Origin: Lentibacillus cibarius
Lineage (GTDB): Bacteria; Bacillota; Bacilli; Bacillales; Amphibacillaceae
DNA length: 64,000 nt
Assembly (NCBI RefSeq): GCF_005887555.1
Contig: NZ_VCIA01000001.1
Span: 682,001-746,000 of the forward strand
Reading direction: 5' to 3'
The notes beneath the pieces were generated by a model. The model worked only from the letters and a program-made list of their open reading frames with translations, did no database searches and was not told where the DNA came from. Shown piece after piece: positions 20,859 through 29,684 of this stretch (within the stretch, counting starts at the first letter, position 1; every line of letters begins with the position of its first letter). The translations under genes and the position numbers were made by a program.

Positions 20859-21542
20859 ATGGCTGAACCGGTTGTTTCCATAACCAATCTCACATACGCC
20901 TATGAACAAAAAACTATCCTGACTGATATTCATTTTGAACTGCCTCGTGGTTCCTTTATGGGATTAATTGGGCCAAATGGTGGCGGCAAAACGACACTCA
21001 TTAAAATGATTATTGGACTACTAAGACCTGATAGTGGGACAATTCGTTTGTTTGGACAGCCCATCCAGCAGTTTAAAGACTGGAGTAAGATCGGGTTTGT
21101 TTCTCAAAAAGCAAACAACTTCAACAAAGGATTCCCGGCGACCGTATTTGAAGTCGTTTCTATGGGGCTGACGGCCAAACTAGGCTATTTTACATTTTTT
21201 AAATCCAAACATAAGCAGAAGGTACTCCAGGCCATTGATCAAGTTGGTATGCGAGATTACGCATATAAAAATATTGGTCAGTTATCAGGCGGGCAGCAGC
21301 AGCGGATATTTATCGCTCGAGCGCTTGTGAACGATCCGGAATTGCTTATTTTGGATGAGCCGACAGTCGGGGTCGATCAAGAAAATGTTCAACGATTTTA
21401 CGAACTACTGCGTGAACTAAACAAGAAACATGCCGTGACACTACTGCTCGTAACACATGATACGGATGACTTATTGAAATATGCTACCGAGATCGTACAC
21501 CTGAATAAAACATTAACATTCCTTGAGCAACCCGAAAAGTAG
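20859..21542 (+). CDS. znuC: ZnuC, ATPase of the zinc ABC importer
   Basis: 227 aa. Walker A GPNGGGKTT, signature LSGGQQQRIFIARAL and Walker B LLILDEPTVGVD are all intact. Energises zinc uptake with ZnuB. It lies 12 nt after znuA, behind AGGAGG, and 81 nt before znuB. Length and motifs are normal for the family. Confidence 0.94.
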   Translation: MAEPVVSITNLTYAYEQKTILTDIHFELPRGSFMGLIGPNGGGKTTLIKMIIGLLRPDSGTIRLFGQPIQQFKDWSKIGFVSQKANNFNKGFPATVFEVVSMGLTAKLGYFTFFKSKHKQKVLQAIDQVGMRDYAYKNIGQLSGGQQQRIFIARALVNDPELLILDEPTVGVDQENVQRFYELLRELNKKHAVTLLLVTHDTDDLLKYATEIVHLNKTLTFLEQPEK

Positions 21543-21623
21543 ACACAGCAATTAAGCTACCACTTATCTGATTAAATCCAACCATTCACCCTGAGACAGG
21601 ATTACGATACAGGAGGAAACAAG

Positions 21624-22478
21624 ATGCTTGCAAACTTGTTAGAATATGACTTTTTACGGCACACCTTTTACACCGGACTGTTAATTGGCATCATCGCACC
21701 ACTCTTAGGAACGTTCATCGTCGTCCGGCGGCTTTCCCTGATAGCTGATGCCTTATCTCATGTAACATTAGCCGGGATAGCTTTCGGCTTGTTTATGGAT
21801 AAAAAATTCGCAATCGGTATAGCGCCATTGTACAGTGGGATGGGCTTTTCTGTACTTGGGTCGATTTTTATCGAAAAACTGCGTGCCGTATATACTGCGT
21901 ACCAAGAATTGGCCATTCCGATTATTCTATCGGGCGGGGTCGGACTGAGTGTTATTTTTATTGCATTGGCGAACGGATTTAATACCGATCTATTTAATTA
22001 CTTGTTCGGATCCGTATCCGCGGTGAGCACAAAAGATTTTTACGCTATACTTGGCATCTCCGTTCTCATTGTTGCGGTGATCCGGCTTTTCTATAAGGAA
22101 CTGGTTACCTTGTCGTTTGATGAGGAACATGCTGTTGTGTCCGGCATTCATGCTAAACGGATTCATTTTCTGTTTATCGTCCTGACAGCGCTTGTGATTG
22201 CCGCGTCTATCCGCATTGTCGGGGTATTGCTCGTATCCGCACTCATGACACTGCCTGTAGCGGCGGCAATGCGGCTGGCGAAAGGGTTTAAACAAATGAT
22301 GTTATTTTCTATTTTATTCGGAGAAGCGGCTGTTATAATTGGTATGATTACAGGTTATTATTTCAGTATTCCACCGGGCGGAACGATAGTACTTTCATCG
22401 ATTGTCATACTGCTTCTGGCCATAGGAAAGAAACGATTTTCATACCATACTGGGGGAGTCGCGCATGAGGCTGAATGA
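21624..22478 (+). CDS. znuB: ZnuB, permease of the zinc ABC importer
   Basis: 284-aa ABC-3 family permease with about eight membrane segments. The conserved DALSHVTLAGIAFG segment follows the second helix, and RIVGVLLVSALMTLPVAAA is typical of zinc/manganese permeases. ATG behind AGGAGG. Its end overlaps the start of zur by 14 nt, so the two are coupled. Confidence 0.94.
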   Translation: MLANLLEYDFLRHTFYTGLLIGIIAPLLGTFIVVRRLSLIADALSHVTLAGIAFGLFMDKKFAIGIAPLYSGMGFSVLGSIFIEKLRAVYTAYQELAIPIILSGGVGLSVIFIALANGFNTDLFNYLFGSVSAVSTKDFYAILGISVLIVAVIRLFYKELVTLSFDEEHAVVSGIHAKRIHFLFIVLTALVIAASIRIVGVLLVSALMTLPVAAAMRLAKGFKQMMLFSILFGEAAVIIGMITGYYFSIPPGGTIVLSSIVILLLAIGKKRFSYHTGGVAHEAE

Positions 22479-22878
22479 GGCTGTTCAACAATTAAAATCA
22501 CACGGCTACAAAACAACCGCCAAACGGAAGGATATGCTGGCGTTTTTCGCAGAGGCTGATGGCTATCGGACAGCAAAAGATCTGATCAGCTATATGGAGC
22601 CAACATATGCGAGCATTAGTTACGATACAGTCTACCGAAACCTGCATTTGTTCCGGGAAATCGGGGTACTGGAAACGACTGAACTGAACGGTGAAAAACA
22701 TTTTCGCTTTAGCTGTTCGCATCATCACCACCATCATTTCATCTGCAAGGACTGTGGGAAGACCAAAGCGTTAGAAATCTGTCCAATGGACGAAATCAGG
22801 CAATCGCTTGGAGGCTATGAAATCGAGGGACATAAATTTGAAATCTATGGATTGTGTCCGGTCTGTCAGGAGGAATGA
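22465..22878 (+). CDS. zur: Zur, zinc-responsive Fur-family repressor
   Basis: 137 aa. N-terminal winged helix (GYKTTAKRKDMLAFF, SYDTVYRNLHLFREIGV) followed by a dimer domain with a His-rich stretch SHHHHHHFICKDCG and a second CxxC in LCPVCQEE, together the structural zinc site. Assignment as Zur rather than Fur or PerR rests on its place inside the znu operon behind a Zur box. Starts at ATG 22465 behind GGGGGAG. Confidence 0.92.
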   Translation: MRLNEAVQQLKSHGYKTTAKRKDMLAFFAEADGYRTAKDLISYMEPTYASISYDTVYRNLHLFREIGVLETTELNGEKHFRFSCSHHHHHHFICKDCGKTKALEICPMDEIRQSLGGYEIEGHKFEIYGLCPVCQEE

Positions 22879-22941
22879 GTAATGCCAACGCTAATGCTAG
22901 CTTATCGATTTTTTGACAAAAAATAGTTTCGTAAAAGAACG

Positions 22942-22972
22942 AGAACGCTTGGTGAGTTCCAAGCGTTCTTTT
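22942..22972 (+). terminator. Terminator of the znu-zur operon
   Basis: Arms AGAACGCTTGG (22942-22952) and CCAAGCGTTCT (22959-22969), a 6-nt loop, then TTTTG. Sixty bases after the zur stop. Confidence 0.85.
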
Positions 22973-23011
22973 GCTTTCATCAGCAAATTAATAGTTACCT
23001 AATGTCCCCGA

Positions 23012-23420
23012 CGGTATGAGTGTCTTTTCTCATAGGTTCCCGCGGTGTTCGGGCACTCATCAACGGTATGAGTGCCTTTTCTCGAGGTTCCCCGCTACAT
23101 TCGGGCACTCATCAACGGTATGAGTGCCTTTTCTCGGGGTTCCACGCTGCATTCGGGCACTCATCAACGGTATGAGTGCCTTTTCTCCGGGTTCCACGCT
23201 GCATTCGGGCACTCATCGACGGTATGAGTGTCTTTTCTCATAGGTTCCCGCGGTGTTCGGGCACTCATCAACGGTATGAGTGCCTTTTCTCCGGGTTCCA
23301 CGCTGCTTTCGGGCACTCATCAACGGTATGGGTGCCTTTTCTCGAGGTTCCCCGCTACATTCGGGCACTCATCAACGGTATGAGTGCCTTTTCTCGGGGT
23401 TCCACGCTGCATTCGGGCAC
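23012..23420. repeat. 52-bp tandem repeat array, seven full units and one partial
   Basis: Units begin at 23012, 23064, 23116, 23168, 23220, 23272, 23324 and 23376 (the last is 45 bp). Each contains the inverted pair ATGAGTGCC and GGGCACTCAT about 24 bp apart, so each can fold into its own hairpin. The middle 20 bp come in a few types in the order A B C D A D' B C, suggesting that blocks of several units were duplicated. A unit of 52 bp is not a multiple of three, and there are no unique spacers, so it is neither a protein repeat nor CRISPR. Confidence 0.9.
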
Positions 23421-23443
23421 GTTGCTGGGACTCTAATCCAGCG

Positions 23444-24243
23444 TTAACCGGCCACTTCTTCTACTACCTTTGTTTCCTCATGGTGCAGCATATTTTTCTG
23501 AATAACATCGTCCACGGGTTTGTTCAGCTGCTGCTTCAGTTCAATTGCATCATCTGGTTCTCCTGCGATGTACAGACGCTCCCAACCGTTATCTTTAGCA
23601 AGCTTGTCCAGTTTTGGAGCAATGCTTTTATACCAGCGCTGCTTATTCGCTTCATAACGAGCTTTAAACTGTTCCTGCTGCACATTACGTCCACCTGATC
23701 CCATCGACGCATCTATTTTATGCGGGCCGGTGCGCTGACGCCATTCATCCGTGTCAATGTCTAGTCCATAATAATACGTGTGTGTCACTTCTTGAAGATA
23801 TGTCTCGACAACGCTTATCTGGTTTGTTTGAACAAGAACAATGCCCGTTCTTGGATAGGCATTGCACAATTCCTTCAACTGCTGTAACCGAGGAGTGTCC
23901 TCCCAGTAAAATTCCGTGGTTAATTGCATCCGAACACGCTGGGCAAACCACACAGTTTCAGTCGCATCAGCAAACACGATGACACCTTTGTGCAAATTAA
24001 GCTCATGATCCTCCACATATTTTTTCACTTTTCGTTTAACACGTTTAAAGTTTTCAAGCTCTTCGGTATTATTTGCTTCCCGCAGATAGCTTTCAAAATT
24101 CCTCAGACCATTTTTTAAATGAATCTTCCAGCCACCTGATTGGTTTTCTGGTTCTGACGGATCTGTATTTAAATACATCGTAAAAACTTTATTCCGTCTC
24201 TACTGACATGTTCAAGTGCTTTAATCTGTTTAAAGAGATTCAT
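23444..24243 (-). pseudogene. VLRF1/aeRF1-type release-factor-like protein, frameshifted near its start
   Basis: The long frame (from 24178) reads MYLNTDPSEPENQSGGWKIH and continues through TGIVLVQTNQISVVETYLQE and GGRNVQQEQFKARYEANKQR to the end, the pattern of bacterial VLRF1/baeRF proteins. The ribosome site (AAGGAG, 24255-24260) instead serves an ATG at 24243 whose frame (MNLFKQIKALEHVSRDG) stops after 24 codons. Adding one base at about 24193-24196 joins the two as DG-NKVFTMYLNTDP, giving 266 codons, the usual length. The family resembles the Vms1/eRF1 peptidyl-tRNA-hydrolysing domain and is thought to act on stalled ribosomes. Either a real frameshift or a sequencing error. Confidence 0.75.
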
Positions 24244-24498
24244 TCGACTTAGCACTCCTTTTTTCAAAGTTAACGCTTAGTAGTCTATAGACGAATAGCG
24301 TCAGTTTTAAACGTGTCTAGTCCTAATCATACTTAGCAGGGAAAATAGAAATATGCTAGATAACACCAACTTAGATTATCCACCGGATTCGCTCATCGTT
24401 TGATCTTTTTCATTTGCAAGGATAATTTCGTACTGTGTTGCATAAATATCTTTCTATAGACGGAATTACAGGACAGGCCAACGTTGAGAGTGATTAAC

Positions 24499-25068
24499 AT
24501 GCTTAAAAAAATAGCCTTCATCCTATTCGGAAGTGTTTTAGTTGGAATCGGTATTAATTACTTTGTTATCCCCAATCATCTGGTTGACGGCGGAGTTATC
24601 GGGCTGGGTCTGATTGCCAAATATATGCTTGAACTGAAGCCGGGATTGACTATCATTATCCTCAGTTTACCGCTTTATTTGTTTGCATGGTCCCATTTCC
24701 GTTCCTATTTTTACAATGGAATCCACGGCTTATTGACGTCAGCATTTTTTATTGATTTATTCCATCCATTAATGGCGCTTGAGACACCACCTATTTTTAT
24801 TAGTTCGATTAGTGGGGGTTTATTGCTGGGTACTGGAATAGGTCTCATGCTGCTAGCGGAAGCAAGTGCGGGCGGTAGTGATCTGCTGGCACTCATGCTC
24901 GCAAAGGTTACGCCGTTAAACGTCGGAGTGATTATTCTTATTATCGATAGTATTGTTATTGTACTTGGATGGTTTATCATCCAGGAAACTACATTTATGT
25001 ACTCCGCTTTAATGGTTGGCATGATTGGACTGACAACATCAGTTATCACAAGTTTGTTTTCTTCATAG
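24499..25068 (+). CDS. YitT-like membrane protein without the DUF2179 tail
   Basis: 189 aa, five to six membrane helices (IAFILFGSVLVGIGINYFVI, ISGGLLLGTGIGLMLLAEAS, VGVIILIIDSIVIVLGWFII). The GGSDLLALMLAK segment corresponds to GGSTGG in the paralogue at 18607, but the cytoplasmic C-terminal domain is missing. Possible truncation is not obvious, as the protein ends cleanly after the last helix. ATG at 24499 chosen over a TTG at 24484. Followed by a bidirectional terminator. Function unknown. Confidence 0.75.
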   Translation: MLKKIAFILFGSVLVGIGINYFVIPNHLVDGGVIGLGLIAKYMLELKPGLTIIILSLPLYLFAWSHFRSYFYNGIHGLLTSAFFIDLFHPLMALETPPIFISSISGGLLLGTGIGLMLLAEASAGGSDLLALMLAKVTPLNVGVIILIIDSIVIVLGWFIIQETTFMYSALMVGMIGLTTSVITSLFSS

Positions 25069-25094
25069 AGCAGCCATGCCCTGACTCTGAAACT

Positions 25095-25155
25095 AAAAAA
25101 AGCCGCACACCATTTCTGTTCATTCTTACATAAGCAGAAATAGTGTACGGCTGTA
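25095..25155. terminator. Bidirectional terminator between convergent genes
   Basis: AGCCGCACACCATTTCTG (25101-25118) pairs with CAGAAATAGTGTACGGCT (25135-25152). It lies between the plus-strand YitT gene and the minus-strand NlpC/P60 gene. Confidence 0.8.
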
Positions 25156-25182
25156 CTTGAATTATTCGTTTAGGAAGTTTGA

Positions 25183-26382
25183 TTAGCGAACGCGTCGCAC
25201 ATGTCCAGCAAAATGTTTCTTCCAGTACGTGTTGCTCATGCTTGCTACGTCAACCCCAGTACTAGTTTGAGCCCCTAGAAATTTACCATTTCCAAGATAA
25301 ATGCCAACATGTCCATTTGTTTTGTATGTATTAAAGAATACTAGATCTCCAGGCTTAGCGTCGCTGTACGAAATACGTTTACCAGTGTTCTGTAGCGCAG
25401 CGGTACTCGACGGAATCGAAATATTAGCCTGTCCAAATGCCCATGATACAAAACCGGAACAATCAAAACCACCAGGTCCCTTTCCGGCTGTAACGTAAGG
25501 GGTTCCCATTTGTGTATATCCTGCATTAATTGCAGCAGACAAGCTTCCGCTGGATGTGCTCCGTTGCTGTTTATCGCTATTGTCGACTGAACTGCTCAGT
25601 TGCTTCAGTCCACTGCGGGATAATGGTGCTGTTGACTTGCCTCCGGACGATTCGCGCCGGCGCAGTTCCCGTTCAATCGACGCAAGGCTTTGATCTTTAT
25701 TTTGCAGTTCGTTCTTCAAGCCTTGCAGATGTTCTTTTTTCGTCTGCAGTTTTTTCTTGTCCGCCTCATTCTGCTCTTTCTGGGCGAGGATTGTCTGTTC
25801 CATTCCTTTGATTTCCACTTTCATCGATTGAAGTTCTTTAAGTTTATTTTCAATTTTTTCCTTCTTTTCCTTTAAATTAGCTTTATCCGTTTCTTGCTGT
25901 TCCACCAGCTGTCGGTCTGATTTAGCAATTTTGGAAACGGCAGATACACGGGTAATCAGATCAGAGAAACTTTCAGCACCAAAGATAACATCAAGAAAAC
26001 TAACGTCCCCGCCGCTTTTCTGTAAGGAGACAATTCGGCTTTTCATGACTTCCTTACGCTTTTCTATCTTTTTTTCCAACTTATTAACTTCTGCTTCCAA
26101 AGCCGGTATTTCTTCTTTTGCTTCTGAGATTTTATTCTTCGTTTCACGCATCTTCTGTCTGTTTTTATCTAGTGCTTCGTTGACACTTTTAATTTTTTCA
26201 TTTAAATCTTTCAGATCTTCCATAGCATCAGCAATTTTCTTTTCGGTGTCTGATAGATTTGCCTTAACCACTGAGCGCTCTTTCTGAACTCCGTGCAATG
26301 TTTCCGCGCCGGCTGGAGCAGCGAAAATCAAGCCTCCTGCTAAAACCACACTAGTTGCGACTCCAATAATTCGTTTCAACAT
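25183..26382 (-). CDS. Secreted coiled-coil NlpC/P60 peptidoglycan hydrolase (CwlO-like)
   Basis: 399 aa. Signal peptide at residues 1-26 (ends APAGAETL). A long coiled coil covers about 30-245, rich in Lys, Glu and Leu with heptads. After a Ser-rich linker the NlpC/P60 domain (about 285-399) has the catalytic Cys in GGFDCSGFVSW, His in NGHVGIYLGNG and a third polar residue further on. Such proteins cut D-Glu-diaminopimelate cross-bridges in the wall during elongation; in B. subtilis CwlO is held by FtsEX through its coiled coil. That partnership here is inference. No cell-division genes are adjacent. Confidence 0.9.
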   Translation of the reverse strand: MLKRIIGVATSVVLAGGLIFAAPAGAETLHGVQKERSVVKANLSDTEKKIADAMEDLKDLNEKIKSVNEALDKNRQKMRETKNKISEAKEEIPALEAEVNKLEKKIEKRKEVMKSRIVSLQKSGGDVSFLDVIFGAESFSDLITRVSAVSKIAKSDRQLVEQQETDKANLKEKKEKIENKLKELQSMKVEIKGMEQTILAQKEQNEADKKKLQTKKEHLQGLKNELQNKDQSLASIERELRRRESSGGKSTAPLSRSGLKQLSSSVDNSDKQQRSTSSGSLSAAINAGYTQMGTPYVTAGKGPGGFDCSGFVSWAFGQANISIPSSTAALQNTGKRISYSDAKPGDLVFFNTYKTNGHVGIYLGNGKFLGAQTSTGVDVASMSNTYWKKHFAGHVRRVR

Positions 26383-26658
26383 CTATTCCCCCCGCAATTC
26401 ACGTAAAAATCTTTCGTATATGTATTCGCATTCTCATATCTGTTGTTCAATTCTATGTTATCTATTTCTCTATTAATAGATTTAGCCAACTCGTATTATA
26501 GCATTCGAAAATGACATGCATGTAATAGGAATATTACAATTGTATTTCAAATGCTTTTTTCTTCATTTATTATTTATTTCTTTTTAAAATGGTTGCAAAT
26601 GGACGCATAAATTGGAAAAATAGAAGTTCGAGTAGAAAAAATTGCGGGGATGAAACAG

Positions 26659-27690
26659 ATGAAATGGATAAAACATATAAAATTGGCTGGTGGCCGTATC
26701 ATTAAAACTGGTGTCGCCATTTTTATTACAGCGTGGATTTGTGTACTACTGGATTGGCCGCCTGTGTTTGCCGTCATTACGGCCATTGTCACGGTAGAGC
26801 CGACAGTATCAGATTCGATTAAAAAAGGGATTGTGCGTTTTCCGGCATCAGCGATTGGGTCGGCATATGCAGTGCTTTTTATATCGTTATTCGGCAATTC
26901 GCCACTGACCTACACGCTGGCAGCTGTATTTACAATCACAACTTGCGTTAGACTGAATCTGCATGCAGGGGTGTTGGTTGCAACATTGACCTCTGTTGCC
27001 ATGGTTGAAGTAATCCACAGTAACTTTCTTATGTCTTTTTTCATCCGGCTTGGTACGACAACAACCGGGCTAGTTGTCTCAACTGTTGTTAATTTGTTTA
27101 TGTTGCCACCGGACTACACAAAGGAAATTGCTGGGCGGCTACAAACGCTTGCGTATAAAACGGGAATTGCCATCGAAAAGGTGGTCAATGATATACTGGA
27201 TAAGGAACCTAACGTCACTGTTGTCGAGCAGGAAATGGCTGATCGAGTTGACGATTTTATCCATCAAACGGAAGAACTGATACGCTATCAAAAAGAAGAA
27301 TCTAAATATCATCCGCTTACCAGAAATGAATGGCAACATTTTCAAGCGGAGCAGTTTGATCTCAGGCGGTTGCAGTTAATTCACTATCATATAGGGAATC
27401 TGATTCATACATCATTCACAAACCTTGAGTTGACCGATGATAAAAAAATTGCTATTCGGAATGCGGCAATCAAAGTGGCAGCATCGCTTAAAGATCCTCA
27501 TTTGTATGATCAGAAGGAACATAAGGAACGGCTGCAGCAATTGACTGAATTGTTCTGGGATCACAATGAGGAAATTACCATTAAGAAGCAACAACATCCA
27601 ACCAGTTTTCGACCTGTACTTATCATGCTATATGAACTAGTTTCTATCTACAATCTCGTTGAACGCTATTATAAAACAAAGTCACAATGA
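26659..27690 (+). CDS. DUF939/FUSC-like membrane protein, putative aromatic acid exporter
   Basis: 343 aa. Residues 1-160 hold about five membrane helices (GVAIFITAWICVLLDWPPVF, GNSPLTYTLAAVFTITTCVR, GTTTTGLVVSTVVNLFMLPP). The rest is a soluble helical domain (IAGRLQTLAYKTGIAIEKVV onward). This matches the UPF0421/DUF939 group, sometimes annotated as aromatic acid exporter family. I prefer the ATG at 26659, 8 nt after GGGG; the ATG at 26650 touches that site. The stop codon lies inside the following terminator. Confidence 0.75.
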   Translation: MKWIKHIKLAGGRIIKTGVAIFITAWICVLLDWPPVFAVITAIVTVEPTVSDSIKKGIVRFPASAIGSAYAVLFISLFGNSPLTYTLAAVFTITTCVRLNLHAGVLVATLTSVAMVEVIHSNFLMSFFIRLGTTTTGLVVSTVVNLFMLPPDYTKEIAGRLQTLAYKTGIAIEKVVNDILDKEPNVTVVEQEMADRVDDFIHQTEELIRYQKEESKYHPLTRNEWQHFQAEQFDLRRLQLIHYHIGNLIHTSFTNLELTDDKKIAIRNAAIKVAASLKDPHLYDQKEHKERLQQLTELFWDHNEEITIKKQQHPTSFRPVLIMLYELVSIYNLVERYYKTKSQ

Positions 27691-27711
27691 CAAGTGACTT
27701 TGTTTTCTTTT
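27673..27711 (+). terminator. Terminator overlapping the end of the DUF939 gene
   Basis: AAAACAAAGTCAC (27673-27685, inside the coding end) pairs with GTGACTTTGTTTT (27694-27706), then CTTTT. Confidence 0.8.
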
Positions 27712-27719
27712 AACGGAAT

Positions 27720-27750
27720 AAAAACTTCGGCATCGCTATAATACAAGATG
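27720..27750 (-). repeat. Half copy of the CGGCA/TGCCG hairpin repeat
   Basis: On the minus strand TATAGCGATGCCGAAGTTTTT matches the right half of the copies at 18302 and 34563, but no left arm is present. Probably a decayed copy. Confidence 0.45.
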
Positions 27751-27804
27751 AATGCCAGGTTCCTCTAGTCGGTGAGTAACTGTTTTCCGTTAGATTGTTT
27801 TCGA

Positions 27805-28809
27805 TTAGCTGTTTTCCAGGATTTCGTCTGCAATTAACTGGTATGATCTTTTTCTAGCTTCATAACTATGTGTAATGGTCAGGATCATCCATTCATCTGT
27901 GTCATACATGGTCTCTAGGCGAGTAAGTGCCTGCTTTACTTCTTTAGGATTACCAATAATCGTTTGGTTGGCTGTCTCACGGACCATTGCCATGTCCTCA
28001 TCAGAATAATGGTAGCGTTTTGCTTCTTGAACGGAGGGAACCTTCCCATCTCCTTCCCCTTTCGCCTGTTGAATCCGCCATAACTGATTGCTTAATGCTA
28101 GTTCTTCCGCTTTCTCAGTTGTTTCAGCACATATAACCGATATCGCAGCAAGTTTATTCAGTTGCTGATGCGGATATTTTGCACCGAACGTTTCCGAATA
28201 GTTCTGCATAATCCGAGGGCCATCCTGTTTACTCATGAATTGCCCGAATGCATACGGAAGTCCCTGTTCTGCAGCAGCTTGAGCACTCTTTTCACTTGTT
28301 CCCAACAACCACATTTCCGGTGGTGTTGATGGCACAGGAGATGGTTTGATTTTGGCGTTCATATGCGCTTCAGGAAATCCCCCATGCAAAAACTTACGCA
28401 ATTCATCAAGCGATTCCGGCATATGGCGGACATTTTCCAAAAAGTTGCCAGACAGTGCCATGGACGCTTCCGCCGATCCGCCTGGAGCCCGACCGATTCC
28501 CAAGTCAACACGCCCAGGATACAGTGTTGCCAACAGGTTGTACGTTTCAGCCACACGGAATGGCTTGTAATGCGGCAATAAAACAGCGCCAGCACCAATC
28601 CGTATCTGTTTTGTTTCAAACCCAATCATTCCTAGCATCACATCTGGATTCGGACATGCCAAACCGGACATATCATGATGCTCTGCTATCCAATATCGAT
28701 TATATCCTAATCTATCGGCTGTTTTGGCCAGATCAATTGATGCGTTTAACGCTTCACGTGCCGACTTGTCCGCAGATATGGGTGATTGATCCAATATGCT
28801 AAGCTTCAT
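27805..28809 (-). CDS. LLM-class flavin-dependent oxidoreductase
   Basis: 334 aa, bacterial luciferase-like TIM barrel. Family signatures: RYWIAEHHDM, IRIGAGAVLLPHYKPFRVAE, YPGRVDLGIGRAPGG and MWLLGTSEKSAQAAAEQGL. It most resembles the MsnO8/YceB-type group of small single-component LLM proteins; flavin, substrate and reductase partner cannot be told. The ATG at 28809 (MKLSILDQSPIS) lies 7-8 nt after AAGGT; an in-frame ATG six bases upstream is too close, and the longer frame upstream has no ribosome site. Divergent from the hemolysin III gene. Confidence 0.85.
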   Translation of the reverse strand: MKLSILDQSPISADKSAREALNASIDLAKTADRLGYNRYWIAEHHDMSGLACPNPDVMLGMIGFETKQIRIGAGAVLLPHYKPFRVAETYNLLATLYPGRVDLGIGRAPGGSAEASMALSGNFLENVRHMPESLDELRKFLHGGFPEAHMNAKIKPSPVPSTPPEMWLLGTSEKSAQAAAEQGLPYAFGQFMSKQDGPRIMQNYSETFGAKYPHQQLNKLAAISVICAETTEKAEELALSNQLWRIQQAKGEGDGKVPSVQEAKRYHYSDEDMAMVRETANQTIIGNPKEVKQALTRLETMYDTDEWMILTITHSYEARKRSYQLIADEILENS

Positions 28810-28872
28810 ATACATGACCTTCTTTCTAAGAAAATATCGGTGAATTTCCCCTTTTAAAACAACCTTTTTTAG

Positions 28873-28901
28873 TTGAAAACAATCTAATATACATTTATGG
28901 T
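28873..28901 (+). promoter_or_regulatory. Sigma-A promoter of the hemolysin III family gene
   Basis: TTGAAA (28873-28878), 17 bp, TATGGT (28896-28901). The ATG at 28897 would lie inside this -10, which supports the downstream TTG as start codon. Confidence 0.6.
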
Positions 28902-28938
28902 AATATGTACACTTACAAAATACAAAGGTGCTGATGTT

Positions 28939-29586
28939 TTGGGTATATCTATTCGTGAACCAATTAATGGGCTGACCCATTTATTTGGAGCTGTCCTGTC
29001 GTTCTTTGGATTAATTGCATTAGTTACGAAGGCTTTAGCAACAACTAATTCCGCGCTTGCTGTTGTGGCAGCTGTCATTTTTGGAACTAGCATGATTCTC
29101 TTGTACAGCGCCTCGGCTACCTACCACATGGTTGTCGCGCGGGACCATGTTATTGCTTTTCTGCGCCGTATTGACCACTCCATGATTTTTGTTCTGATTG
29201 CTGGAACTTATACACCATTATGTTTAATCAGCTTAAGCGGTATATCCGGGTGGATACTTTTTACGGTTATATCCGGCATCGCCTGTGCTGGTGTAACCTT
29301 TAAATTGGTATGGTTTCATGCACCGAGGTGGCTATCAACTGCTTTGTATGTAGGGATGGGTTGGGTCGCTATTTTCTACACCCCTAAACTTGCGCCAATT
29401 ATAGGTAGTAGTGGTATGCTGATGCTCGTTCTTGGTGGGGTTTTTTACACCATTGGCGCCTTCATATACTGGCGAAAACCAGCCTTCCTCTCATTTAAAC
29501 ATATGGGATTTCACGAGATTTTTCATATATTTATTTTGGTCGGCAGTTTGTTTCACTTTATCTGTATATATAGTTACGTGCTTTAA
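28939..29586 (+). CDS. Hemolysin III / YqfA (PAQR-like) family membrane protein
   Basis: 215 aa with seven predicted membrane helices. Conserved pattern: REPINGLTHLFGAVLS at the N-terminus, SATYHMVV, RRIDHSMIFVLIAGTYTP, and a C-terminal HEIFHIFILVGSLFHF whose histidines, with those in the N-terminal half, form the PAQR-type metal site. Role in bacteria is unclear; the hemolysin name is historical. The start is a TTG at 28939, 10 nt after AAAGG. Confidence 0.85.
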   Translation: MGISIREPINGLTHLFGAVLSFFGLIALVTKALATTNSALAVVAAVIFGTSMILLYSASATYHMVVARDHVIAFLRRIDHSMIFVLIAGTYTPLCLISLSGISGWILFTVISGIACAGVTFKLVWFHAPRWLSTALYVGMGWVAIFYTPKLAPIIGSSGMLMLVLGGVFYTIGAFIYWRKPAFLSFKHMGFHEIFHIFILVGSLFHFICIYSYVL

Positions 29587-29600
29587 AGTGATGTGAATGG

Positions 29601-29648
29601 AGTTGAATCAAAACCTTGTGCATAACTACAGGGGTTTGATTCAACTTT
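29601..29648. terminator. Bidirectional terminator between convergent genes
   Basis: AGTTGAATCAAAACC (29601-29615) pairs with GGGGTTTGATTCAACT (29631-29646). It separates the hemolysin III gene from the methyltransferase gene on the other strand. Confidence 0.7.
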
Positions 29649-29684
29649 CTATACCAAGCAATATGGACTCGAGCACATAACAGT

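Noticed and set aside
23012..23420. CRISPR array
   Set aside because: Units are direct tandem repeats with no unique spacers, and the variable 20-bp centres recur between units; no cas genes nearby.
23176..23436. 86-codon open frame across the tandem repeats
   Set aside because: The 52-bp unit is out of phase with codons, so the frame is an accident of repeats without stops; no ribosome site.
26383..26649. WalR box before the NlpC/P60 gene
   Set aside because: Only loose TGT-rich half-sites; spacing does not match the TGTAAH-N5-TGTAAH pattern.
28897..28938. ATG at 28897 as start of the hemolysin III family protein
   Set aside because: It lies within the likely -10 box, has no ribosome site, and adds residues not seen in the family.
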